This document shows positions 25,729-33,221 of a stretch of DNA of 33,221 bases, piece by piece. The DNA is from an uncultured Pseudomonadales bacterium (lineage in GTDB: Bacteria > Pseudomonadota > Gammaproteobacteria > Pseudomonadales > Pseudohongiellaceae): contig CALKNV010000016.1 in the NCBI GenBank assembly GCA_938091935.1, positions 1 to 33,221 of the forward strand, read 5' to 3'. The notes beneath the pieces are model-generated. The model had not been told where the DNA came from. It ran no database searches and worked only from the letters and a program-made list of their open reading frames with translations. Each line of letters starts with the position of its first letter. Within the stretch, counting starts at the first letter, position 1. The translations under genes were made by a program, and so were the position numbers.

Positions 25729-27776
25729 TGAACCCATTGCGTTTCAGGAATCTGAGCAAACTGCTGAGCATTACCATTTTCTGGTTCGCGGCATCACTTG
25801 TCGCGGCACAGGATGACAGCGGTCTTGGCGACATTGTGATTCCGAGGCAACAAATGCCGCTGTGCTTCGGTTTCAGTGATGTCAGTGACCCCAGCGCCCT
25901 GGCTATCTGTGATGCCCTCAATCTGCGGGAAAACGTCAAGGCGAGGGAGTTAAGCGAACAGTGGGTTCGCAGCGAACCTGATTCGCCAGCAGCCCAGTTC
26001 GCCCTCGCGGAAGTGCTACTTACAGTGGAAGGAAACATGCCAAGAGCACTGTTTCACCTGAACCGCGCTGAAGAGCTGACTCCTTATAGCAGTTTGGAGG
26101 AAGCCTTCGAATCAGGCAATGTGCAGTGGCACTATCTCACGATCAGCCAGTTAAGCTATGTCCATCAGCTCATGGGAGATCAGATTCAGTCTCTGGAATA
26201 CCTGGAGAAATTGGAGTCAATTTATGGTCAGGACGTCGAGTCCTTTCGCGGTTGGCCACTGATCAAGCTCAAGGAATATGATGCTGCTCGCGCCAGCGCT
26301 TATAAGGTACTCGAGAATGAAGATAGCGTTAGGGCAAGAGCAAGGGCTTGGAACACCATTTGCGCAGCAGATCTGGCCAGCCTGGCGCCGATTGGGTCCA
26401 ACAACGCCTGCGACCGCGCCATCGCCGAGGACGAGAGTGCTGCTAACCAATCTAACAGCAGTGATACTGTCTATTTGACCAACGCTTCTGAAGTTGCCCT
26501 AAGTCTGTTGGAAATCGATCAGGCAGAGGATTATCTGAACCGTGCCACCCGCTTTTTGAATCCTGACAGCGTCGCCGACCCCTGGATCTATCGCCTTTAC
26601 CTTACCCTGAATCAGGGCCGCTTCGATGAAGCGCGGAGTTCGCTTGACCGCATGCTGCTATGGCGCCAACAGCAGGAACCTCTGGTCAGCGCGATGAATC
26701 GAGCCGAACACTTCCTGGTGAGCGCGAGCTTCCTGCTCATAGCGGGCTATGCTGAAGATGCCGCCAAACTCTCGCAAACCGCCCTGAATCAACCAGACCG
26801 TAATGGTTCATACAGTGCCGATGACGCGCAAAAAGATGCCTATGCAGCGCTTATAAACATGCAGGCCAACCGGGCTCTGTTTGAGATAGAAAAGGAACAA
26901 GGGGTAAGCCTGGGCTGGTCAGAACTGCCGTCTCACCAGCTGCGACTGTTTGATCTGAGACTGCAAGCCTGGCGGGCTGAACGCAGGGCAGCATCATTAT
27001 TTGCCAGCTTCGACACCCTGCAGAATCGAGTGAGACCCTATGCCCCACTCGACGTTCACATTCCGGAGTGGCTTGAGCCGGAATTGGTAAAGATCATAGG
27101 CACTGGCATTATGAACCAGATATTAGACCAGGCCTTGGCTAATGGCGCTTTCCAACTCAATGACGGCTACTTTCATGCCTATAAGACCGAGATACACGCG
27201 CAGGAAGGCGATGCCGATGAGCTGATCAGATCTGCCACGACCGCGCTTGCTAAACTGCCTGACCAGGAAATTTTGCTGCGGGCCCGGATTTCAGCACGAC
27301 TCGCCCGAGCACATTGGGAAAGAGGCGAGGCCGAGGAGGCGCACGCTCAATTCGTCCAGGCCTTTAGCCAGGACCCAAGCGTTATCCGAAGACTGCAAAC
27401 CAGCCTGCCCGTGGAACTCCGCACCGACGGTACAGCGCTGGCACAGCAAGTGAGTGATCTACTCAGCAAGTCCCCGCGCTTTGCCACCTCTGAGAACGGC
27501 CTGGTGCTGAACATCAGCGCTGCGCCAGAACTCTCAATTTGCCTCCGCTCACGCTCGGGCGAGGCGCTTTCATGCTACACTAGCGCCGCTTCTGAAAGTG
27601 AGAGCCTGGAATGGAATGCCGCCGAATTGGTTAGGGGCTTTCATACCAATGCATTTGGTCTGGGATTCGATATCAGCCAGGCTCAGCGAGCCATGTTACT
27701 TGGCTCTAGTGTAATCCTGAGCTCGCAGATAGACCCCAATGCCCAGCGAAATCGCGAGGCTTTTCTGAGGCCCTGA
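25728..27776 (+). CDS. Exported TPR-like protein of unknown function linked to MoxR
   Basis: A 682-aa protein with a signal peptide (RFRNLSKLLSITIFWFAASLVAAQ, cleavage probably after VAA or AQ), then a helical, Ala/Leu-rich repeat region resembling tetratricopeptide repeats (for example AAQFALAEVLLTVEGNMPRALFHLNRAEEL and the RFDEARSSLDRML unit). The C-terminal about 130 residues are less repetitive and contain two close cysteines (ICLRSRSGEALSCY). The frame is open back to 25680, but the ATG at 25728 overlaps the moxR stop by one base (TGATG) and starts a proper signal peptide. It presumably works in the periplasm with the MoxR/DUF58/transglutaminase set. No catalytic motif is visible. Confidence 0.85.
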   Translation: MNPLRFRNLSKLLSITIFWFAASLVAAQDDSGLGDIVIPRQQMPLCFGFSDVSDPSALAICDALNLRENVKARELSEQWVRSEPDSPAAQFALAEVLLTVEGNMPRALFHLNRAEELTPYSSLEEAFESGNVQWHYLTISQLSYVHQLMGDQIQSLEYLEKLESIYGQDVESFRGWPLIKLKEYDAARASAYKVLENEDSVRARARAWNTICAADLASLAPIGSNNACDRAIAEDESAANQSNSSDTVYLTNASEVALSLLEIDQAEDYLNRATRFLNPDSVADPWIYRLYLTLNQGRFDEARSSLDRMLLWRQQQEPLVSAMNRAEHFLVSASFLLIAGYAEDAAKLSQTALNQPDRNGSYSADDAQKDAYAALINMQANRALFEIEKEQGVSLGWSELPSHQLRLFDLRLQAWRAERRAASLFASFDTLQNRVRPYAPLDVHIPEWLEPELVKIIGTGIMNQILDQALANGAFQLNDGYFHAYKTEIHAQEGDADELIRSATTALAKLPDQEILLRARISARLARAHWERGEAEEAHAQFVQAFSQDPSVIRRLQTSLPVELRTDGTALAQQVSDLLSKSPRFATSENGLVLNISAAPELSICLRSRSGEALSCYTSAASESESLEWNAAELVRGFHTNAFGLGFDISQAQRAMLLGSSVILSSQIDPNAQRNREAFLRP

Positions 27777-27857
27777 CTTGGCCAATTTGGCCGCCCCCTG
27801 GATAAGCGCGAGAGCACAGTCCAGGACCCCTGTATCAAACTACAGAATCTGACCAAC

Positions 27858-29054
27858 TTGTCTGGACTTAATTTTCTATCAAGACAGCTAATTGTTCTAT
27901 TGGCTGCCACTTCTGCCCTTGGGCCTGCAGCCATGCAGATTCTGCTGCCAGCCTTGCCGGTAATTCAGGAAACTTTCGCCGTAAGTAACGATGTCGCCCA
28001 GCTAACGCTGAGTCTATCCATGCTGGCGATAGCCCTGGGCACACTCTTCTATGGTCCGCTGTCAGACAAATATGGGCGCAAGCCGGTCATGTTGCTGGGC
28101 CTTTGCATTACCTTCCTGGGTTCAATTGCCTGTCTATTCGCTGAAAGTATCGAGTGGCTGATCCTGGGCCGCGTCGTTCAAGCCTTTGGTGGAGCGGTGG
28201 GTCTGGTGCTGGCCCGCGCCATTGTGAGGGACATCTATGAAGCCGAGGATGCTGCCAGGGCAATCGCAACCCTGGTAATGGTGATGGTTGTTATTCCGAT
28301 GCTGTCTCCAGCTCTGGGCGGAGAACTGATGGAGCGCTTTGGTTGGTATTCGGTGTTTACTGTAATTGCCTGTTTCAGCACCATCCTGTTTGCAGTGTCG
28401 CTGTTTACACTTCCCGAGACCCTCAAAGAATCAGCGCCATTTGAAGGCGTAGGCGCGATGCTTTCTACCTTCGCCCTGCTGCTCAAATCTCCTGCCTTTC
28501 GAAGTTATGCGCTTTGTGTGAGTTTCGTATCTGTGGTGTTTTTCAGCTTTATCGCTGCGGCACCAGAGATTATGGTCAGCGTTCTGCACCGACCGCCTAC
28601 GGAATATGGCTATTATTTCGTCTTGATACCGCTGGGCTTTATGGCAGGTAATTACGCGACTCGAATCCTGGGGAAGCGGCTGAGCATCAATCAAATGATC
28701 AGCTATGGAGGCAGCATCGCTATATTCGGTATTGCCATTGCGATCGCGCTACAGCTAGCAGGCCTTGCTCACCCTATTACCTTATTTGCCCCTATAGCCC
28801 TTGCCGTATTTGGTAACGGCATCACGCTGCCAAATGCGCAGGCGGCCGCCATCAACGAATTTCCCCAATTCGCAGGTAGCGCCTCCGGATTAACCGGGTT
28901 TTTGCAGATGGCGCTGTCAGCGATTGCCGCACAAACTGTGGCCCTTATCTTCAACGGCACAGTATTCCCGCTGCTGCTGATGATGTTGGCTGCTTCAGCC
29001 CTATCACTGGGGCTCTTTCATATCGGCATGAGCGCGAGGTCTCAAACGGCTTAA
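27858..29054 (+). CDS. MFS transporter, Bcr/CflA drug-resistance family
   Basis: A 398-aa major-facilitator protein with about 12 hydrophobic helices. The N-terminal stretch QILLPALPVIQETFAVS and the loop motif GPLSDKYGRKPVMLLG are typical for the Bcr/CflA drug:proton antiporters, as is GRVVQAFGGAVGLVLARAIVRDIY after helix 4. Substrates are unknown. The start is a TTG at 27858; upstream in-frame codons offer no ATG or GTG back to the stop of the preceding gene. No good Shine-Dalgarno sequence is seen. The gene converges on selA with only 2 bases between the stops and no visible terminator. Confidence 0.92.
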   Translation: MSGLNFLSRQLIVLLAATSALGPAAMQILLPALPVIQETFAVSNDVAQLTLSLSMLAIALGTLFYGPLSDKYGRKPVMLLGLCITFLGSIACLFAESIEWLILGRVVQAFGGAVGLVLARAIVRDIYEAEDAARAIATLVMVMVVIPMLSPALGGELMERFGWYSVFTVIACFSTILFAVSLFTLPETLKESAPFEGVGAMLSTFALLLKSPAFRSYALCVSFVSVVFFSFIAAAPEIMVSVLHRPPTEYGYYFVLIPLGFMAGNYATRILGKRLSINQMISYGGSIAIFGIAIAIALQLAGLAHPITLFAPIALAVFGNGITLPNAQAAAINEFPQFAGSASGLTGFLQMALSAIAAQTVALIFNGTVFPLLLMMLAASALSLGLFHIGMSARSQTA

Positions 29055-29056
29055 AG

Positions 29057-30478
29057 CTAAAGCTGATTCAACTGTTGAATAAAGTCATATTCGTCGCGCA
29101 GGCAACGCAAATCCAGCAACAGCTTGCCATCATGTATCCGCCCTACCACCGGTTTGGGCAACTGACGAAAGGCCTGTGCCAGCCTTAAGAGGGATGCATC
29201 CCGCTCCCCCTTCAATGCAACGGGTTTTATGCTAAGACAATAGCTATCCAGCAAATCTAATGGCAGCGAGCCGGACCCAATCTGGCTCTTGCAGCTGTCG
29301 ACTCCAACTTCAGCTCTATTAGCCAATGATTTTTCCAGCTCAGGAAGAATACGACGGCAGACCTGCTCTATTTCTTCAGCTGGCCGAGTCAAGTCACGCA
29401 ACAAAGGTAAGCGACTCCTTAATTGCTCTGGATCCCGATACAGGTCAAGCACAGCAAGCAGTGCCGCCATGGTTACCTTGTCGATGCGCAAGGCACGTTT
29501 GAGTTGATTCCGTTTCAGCTGGTAAATAAGGTCTGCTCGACCGACTATGATCCCTGCCTGCGGCCCGCCCAACAGCTTGTCGCCGCTAAAGGTGACCAGA
29601 TCAGCCCCCATGTCTAGGGTTTCCCGCACAGTAGGCTCCTTCGGGAGACCATATTGAGTCAATTCTACCAGCGTGCCACTCCCCATGTCGGAGACAAAAA
29701 CGACGCCAGTTTCGTGGGCAATCCTGCCGAGTTCTTCATCCGATACCGACTTGGTAAAACCTTTGATTTCGTAGTTACTGGTGTGGACGCGCATCATGAG
29801 CGCTGTCTGCTCATTGACAGCTTCACGGTAGTCCTTGGCATGCGTCCGGTTAGTGGTGCCAACTTCTCGTAAAATACAATTGGCGCTTTTCATCACTTCT
29901 GGGACGCGAAAAGCGCCACCAATCTCAACCAATTCGCCTCTGGATATAATGACTTCTCTCTCTTTTGCCAGAGAATTCAGCACCAGCATCACAGCAGCGG
30001 CATTGTTGTTCACAACGGTTGCAGCCTCTGCTCCCGTCAGCTCACAAATAACTTGCTCAAGATGATCATCTCGATCCCCTCGCTTCCCGGTCTCCAGATC
30101 GTATTCAATATTCATATCCCCAGTGGCGGCGATTTCCATTGCGGCCACTGCCTCAACCGGCAAGCGCGCCCTGCCAAGATTTGTATGAATGACGGTTCCA
30201 GTAAGGTTATAAACTGGAGCGAGAGAATTTGAATGTCGGCGCAACACTGCTTGCGCAATGCGAGTAATTAATTCGAGTTGGATGTCAGATTCGAGAACCC
30301 ATTCGATGGTTTCCTTATCATTCAGCGCAATTTGCGAGCGCAACGTAGCCACCTGATATCGGGCCTCTTGTTTGACATAGGCGAGCTTGCCGGCAGCAGC
30401 GAGCCTCAGCAAATCCTCCTGCTTTAGCAGTTTTTCTATGGCTGGAAGTGCTTTAAATGCCTCTGACTGCTGTCCCAC
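29057..30478 (-). CDS. selA: L-seryl-tRNA(Sec) selenium transferase
   Basis: A 473-aa SelA, the PLP enzyme that converts Ser-tRNA(Sec) to Sec-tRNA(Sec). The PLP lysine is Lys301 in TFSGDKLLGGPQAG. NLTGTVIHTNLGRA, EYDLETGKRGDRD, VVNNNAAAVMLVLNSLA, ISRGELVEIGGAFRVPEVM, REVGTTNRTH and VSDMGSGTL are family blocks, and the length is normal. The start is a GTG at 30476-30478 with GAGGA nine bases upstream. It implies selenoprotein synthesis in this organism. selB, selC and selD are not in the window, and selA stands alone between convergent and divergent neighbours, whereas selA and selB are often linked. Confidence 0.96.
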   Translation of the reverse strand: MGQQSEAFKALPAIEKLLKQEDLLRLAAAGKLAYVKQEARYQVATLRSQIALNDKETIEWVLESDIQLELITRIAQAVLRRHSNSLAPVYNLTGTVIHTNLGRARLPVEAVAAMEIAATGDMNIEYDLETGKRGDRDDHLEQVICELTGAEAATVVNNNAAAVMLVLNSLAKEREVIISRGELVEIGGAFRVPEVMKSANCILREVGTTNRTHAKDYREAVNEQTALMMRVHTSNYEIKGFTKSVSDEELGRIAHETGVVFVSDMGSGTLVELTQYGLPKEPTVRETLDMGADLVTFSGDKLLGGPQAGIIVGRADLIYQLKRNQLKRALRIDKVTMAALLAVLDLYRDPEQLRSRLPLLRDLTRPAEEIEQVCRRILPELEKSLANRAEVGVDSCKSQIGSGSLPLDLLDSYCLSIKPVALKGERDASLLRLAQAFRQLPKPVVGRIHDGKLLLDLRCLRDEYDFIQQLNQL

Positions 30479-30652
30479 GTCTAAAATTCCTCACCCCAAC
30501 CGATCCGGGATTTAATAACCTTCTACAGAAACCAAGTTTTCCCGCAGCGTATCGATTCGCATGAGAACTTGATGTAAAAACTCCGATGGTACTACACTGC
30601 TCCTCGATTTCTCACTATCCGCTTCATCGCCCTGAGACCAAAGCTTATAGCC

Positions 30653-31600
30653 ATGACCACAAAGCCCATTGTCCTCGTAGTCAACAACTTTCACCCGGAA
30701 ACCCTGAGGAAACTTGATTTGCTCTATGAGACCCACCATCTGTGGCGGCTTGATGACACCAAGAAACCAGAGCTATTGGCTGCGCTGGAAGGTCACTGTG
30801 AGATTGCTGCCACTGCTTCCTGGATGTGCGACCCGCGTATTTACGAACTGGACTCCCTGAAGCTAATCGCAGCATTTGGGGTCGGTGTGGACGGAATAGA
30901 TTTCGCGGCTACTGCTCGCCAGCAAATCAAGGTCACCAACACCCCGGATGTGTTAGATGATGGTGTCGCCGACCTGGCGCTGACACTCGTTCTTTCAACA
31001 ATGAGAAACCTGGTTAACGCCGATCATTTCTCAAGAAGCGGAGCGTGGACTGCCGGGCCATTCCCATTCGGCAGCTCGATGGCAGGAAAAACCCTGGGAA
31101 TCGCCGGCCTCGGACGAATCGGCGAAGCCATCGTGCAGCGCGCCCTGCCCTTCAAGGTCAATATTGCCTACCATAATCGCCGGCCCAAAAAGCTGCCATA
31201 CAGCTACTACCCCACGCTCGAAGCCCTGGCGGAAGCATCTGACATATTACTGTGCATGTTACCCGGCGGCGCGGAAACCGATAATGTCATCAATGCAGAG
31301 GTATTGGAAAAACTCGGGCCAGAGGGTGTCTTTGTCAATATCGGACGTGGGAACGCGGTGGACGATGCAGCCCTGGTGCGCGCACTTGAAGCAGGTAAAA
31401 TCAGGGCTGCCGGTCTTGATGTGTTTAAAAATGAGCCCAGTATCCCTGAGGCCTACACTGCGCTAAATAATGTCATCCTGCTGCCCCATATTGGCAGTGC
31501 AACAGTTGAAACTCGCAGGGAGATGGGAAATCTTGTCATGCAGAATATTGCCAGCTATCTCGGCGATAACACTCTGCTGACTGAAGTTGGTGGGGGATAG
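30653..31600 (+). CDS. D-2-hydroxyacid dehydrogenase (hydroxypyruvate/glyoxylate reductase-like)
   Basis: A 315-aa NAD(P)-dependent D-2-hydroxyacid dehydrogenase. The dinucleotide motif is [13 protein letters not shown]; the residues after it, with HNRRPKK, carry Arg/Lys that usually favour NADPH. The substrate/catalytic residues are in [25 protein letters not shown] (Arg), an acidic residue in the [11 protein letters not shown] segment, and His in [13 protein letters not shown]. Glyoxylate or hydroxypyruvate reduction is likely, but the substrate is not determined. The end overlaps the CPXCG gene by about 10-14 bases. It is divergent from selA across 174 bases. Confidence 0.93.
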   Translation: MTTKPIVLVVNNFHPETLRKLDLLYETHHLWRLDDTKKPELLAALEGHCEIAATASWMCDPRIYELDSLKLIAAFGVGVDGIDFAATARQQIKVTNTPDVLDDGVADLALTLVLSTMRNLVNADHFSRSGAWTAGPFPFGSSMAGKTLGIAGLGRIGEAIVQRALPFKVNIAYHNRRPKKLPYSYYPTLEALAEASDILLCMLPGGAETDNVINAEVLEKLGPEGVFVNIGRGNAVDDAALVRALEAGKIRAAGLDVFKNEPSIPEAYTALNNVILLPHIGSATVETRREMGNLVMQNIASYLGDNTLLTEVGGG

Positions 31601-31802
31601 GAAGCTGTTACATCAAGAACCACAAAAATGTACCTGCCCTTACTGCGGAGAGTCCATAGAAATTCTGATAGATACCTCCGTACCAGAGCAGGAGTATATT
31701 GAGGACTGCCAGGTGTGCTGCAGGCCAATGGTGATTCATTGTTATGTGGATGAAGAATCCGCTGGCGAAGTTAGCGTAATCATAAAGCGGGAGGACGAGT
31801 AA
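31587..31802 (+). CDS. CPXCG-motif cysteine-rich small protein
   Basis: A 71-aa zinc-ribbon-type protein with four paired cysteines: Cys17-Pro-Tyr-Cys20-Gly and Cys41-x2-Cys44 (CQVCCRPM), plus extra Cys15, Cys45 and Cys52. The middle block [19 protein letters not shown] is characteristic of the CPXCG family; its function is unknown. The start is uncertain: a TTG at 31587 or the GTG at 31590 overlap the end of the dehydrogenase gene, and no ATG is available before the cysteines. Confidence 0.85.
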   Translation: MVGDRKLLHQEPQKCTCPYCGESIEILIDTSVPEQEYIEDCQVCCRPMVIHCYVDEESAGEVSVIIKREDE

Positions 31803-33212
31803 TCATTCAAGCAGATGGAAATAGATGTAACGGGCGTCATTGTCATACATCAGCTGGAAGTCGCCAACCAGGGATTTATCCTTCAAGTCAATCTCAGTGA
31901 AGAGTTCTCGATAGGATGGACTCAGCGAATTGTAAACAACTTCTTGCACGATCAGAATGTTGAAGTCTACAAGGCCACGCTCTGCCGCAGCCTTCAAAAA
32001 TATATTCCAGATTATTGGCTGCTTCCGTAATTCTTCGTATTTGGAGGCCTGAATCAGTGACTCACCGAACAGGTCGTAAGATCGGATACCACCACTCTGA
32101 AACGTTCCCTGCACTGAGTTATAGGCAAGCCCCATAGCAGCCTTGATTGGGCGGGAATAATTAAATCTCTCAACCTCTTTGTTAAAAGCCTCGAACATTG
32201 TGAGTGCAGTCGCGACCGCACTGTCCGCCAGCGATCTGGAGTCGACAGGCAAAAACGGATATCCCACGGAGCTAATAAAGCCATCCCCGGTTTCCTTCAA
32301 ACGGAAAGCCTGCGATCGCAGTGGATTATGCTCGTATCCCTTCATACAAATCTGCAAAAACGACTGAAACAGATTCATAAAAAATTCCGCAGTACGCTCA
32401 TGCCTGATATCGGAAGATCGCTGCACATCAAAAACATTAACGACCGCCTTCCCCTCCTTCAGCGGCATCGTATCCTCAAGCTCATCACCCAGCTTGATTC
32501 GCTCTAGTTGATGCGGATACACAAGCTTGGATAGCTGATTGTAGAGGTGCTGACGGGTGTCGGCGTCGGTGGATTTTAGGTAGAAGCGGGCCCGGATACC
32601 ATCATGAAACACCCAGCTAATAGTAAGTCCCAAAAAGTATCCCTCTAATATGGGAAGCAAATTGGTTTGAAAGAAAGAGGGATCAACCAAATACATGGCA
32701 AACGAAACCACCAAAGTGAAGACAGTGTTTCGAAGAACCGTGAATAGATAGGATGCATGAAAGGAGAAAGCAGTTCCCAAGGCAAGCACGAAAGCAATTT
32801 GTCCCTGCAAGTATTGGTTATTTGTAGTTATCAGTGATGCATTTGTCGTACCTTCAAGAATAATATAGAGCGTAGCGCAAAAGCTCAGCAATCCTGTTAA
32901 ACACAACAAGTCAATCACAATAGAACAGTGCCTATAGATCGAACTAAACAGGACACTGCTAATCGGATACAAAGAAACTATTAAAATCGGTACGGCATAG
33001 GTAACCAATGCGTATCCAGCCAGAGTATTTCCCCAATTTAGCTGGGCGTAAAATGTTATGAGTGAAGAAATTGCCATCAAAGCTGCAGGTGTTCTTGCAT
33101 GCCAATTGGTAAGCGTCCTATTTGCTTCTTCCCTTAACAAGTTAACAAACTCTTCGATATGCTCTTTACAATAAAGAGAATACTTCGCTGCTTCTGTCCC
33201 GTTTTCAGTCAT
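31803..33212 (-). CDS. Membrane protein with divergent class III adenylate/guanylate cyclase domain
   Basis: A 469-aa protein with about six membrane helices (residues about 40-205) and a C-terminal cyclase-homology domain (about 255-435). The metal-binding Asp candidates are Asp262 (VNVFDVQRSSD) and Asp310 in RLKETGDGFISSVGYPF, where Lys306 sits at the adenine-type position. The segment RSYDLFGESLIQASKYEE aligns with the canonical YDxWGxxxNxAxxR; Asp380 is kept, but the transition-state Asn is Ile387 and the Arg is Lys391. The domain may therefore be weak, inactive or mechanistically different. The ATG lies at 33210-33212, nine bases from the window edge, so its promoter is not visible. It converges with the CPXCG gene with no gap between them. 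Confidence 0.8.
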   Translation of the reverse strand: MTENGTEAAKYSLYCKEHIEEFVNLLREEANRTLTNWHARTPAALMAISSLITFYAQLNWGNTLAGYALVTYAVPILIVSLYPISSVLFSSIYRHCSIVIDLLCLTGLLSFCATLYIILEGTTNASLITTNNQYLQGQIAFVLALGTAFSFHASYLFTVLRNTVFTLVVSFAMYLVDPSFFQTNLLPILEGYFLGLTISWVFHDGIRARFYLKSTDADTRQHLYNQLSKLVYPHQLERIKLGDELEDTMPLKEGKAVVNVFDVQRSSDIRHERTAEFFMNLFQSFLQICMKGYEHNPLRSQAFRLKETGDGFISSVGYPFLPVDSRSLADSAVATALTMFEAFNKEVERFNYSRPIKAAMGLAYNSVQGTFQSGGIRSYDLFGESLIQASKYEELRKQPIIWNIFLKAAAERGLVDFNILIVQEVVYNSLSPSYRELFTEIDLKDKSLVGDFQLMYDNDARYIYFHLLE

Positions 33213-33221
33213 TTATGGCGA

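Noticed and set aside
27780..27795. GGCCAATTTGGCC palindrome after the TPR-like gene
   Set aside because: Only 6-bp arms with a 1-base centre and no T-run; no evidence of a terminator or operator.
30512..30739. 75-codon minus-strand frame between selA and the dehydrogenase gene, ending in a plausible-looking helix
   Set aside because: Its start lies 87 bases inside the well-supported dehydrogenase gene in antisense, with no Shine-Dalgarno sequence; no internal start saves it. A shorter, non-ATG version cannot be excluded.

Overview
The window looks like a chromosomal segment of a free-living, probably marine gammaproteobacterium. Gene content and order point to the Pseudomonadales/Cellvibrionales side of the class. 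The core block (sfsA, aminotransferase, dksA, gluQ, cbrX-like ORF, cbrA, cbrB, non-coding gap, pcnB, panB, panC, acsA) follows, from memory, the order found in Pseudomonas, but folK, panD and pgi are absent from it. The species cannot be fixed from the sequence alone. There is no insertion sequence, prophage, CRISPR array, tRNA or rRNA.

Layout. Positions 1-809 (minus) hold the N-terminal part of a membrane pyrophosphatase (hppA). Next, also on the minus strand, are a coiled-coil lipoprotein and a 54-aa basic micro-protein. From 2089 on the plus strand lie an anchored protein of unknown function, a short TraR/DksA-type zinc-finger protein, a PLP Cys/Met-metabolism enzyme and a small Rieske protein coupled to it by an ATGA overlap. 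An aminotransferase and sfsA are on the minus strand at 5591-7512. From 7889, dksA, gluQ, a 58-aa two-helix membrane protein (CbrX-like), cbrA and cbrB run in tight succession. After a 668-bp gap come pcnB, a deoxynucleoside kinase, panB, panC, acsA and an OsmC-family gene. Positions 21113-27776 form a DUF58 / transglutaminase / MoxR / exported TPR-like cluster. The last part has an MFS drug transporter, a convergent selA, a D-2-hydroxyacid dehydrogenase overlapping a CPXCG zinc-ribbon protein, and a membrane protein with a class III cyclase-like domain.

The most interesting element is the gap between cbrB and pcnB. It contains a well-formed sigma-54 promoter (GG-N10-GC at 14073-14088). Upstream of it is an inverted repeat (TGTTACCG ... 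CGGTAACA) at an enhancer-like distance. Downstream is an A-rich region with five clusters of AANAANAA, the Hfq distal-face / catabolite-repression motif, followed by a perfect 11-bp GC-rich hairpin. Together these look like a CrcZ-type decoy sRNA activated by the adjacent CbrA/CbrB pair. I know such RNAs only from Pseudomonas and close relatives. If confirmed, this organism would run carbon catabolite control by a CbrAB-sRNA-Hfq cascade outside that group, with CbrX, CbrA, CbrB and the RNA in one locus and acetyl-CoA synthetase close by.
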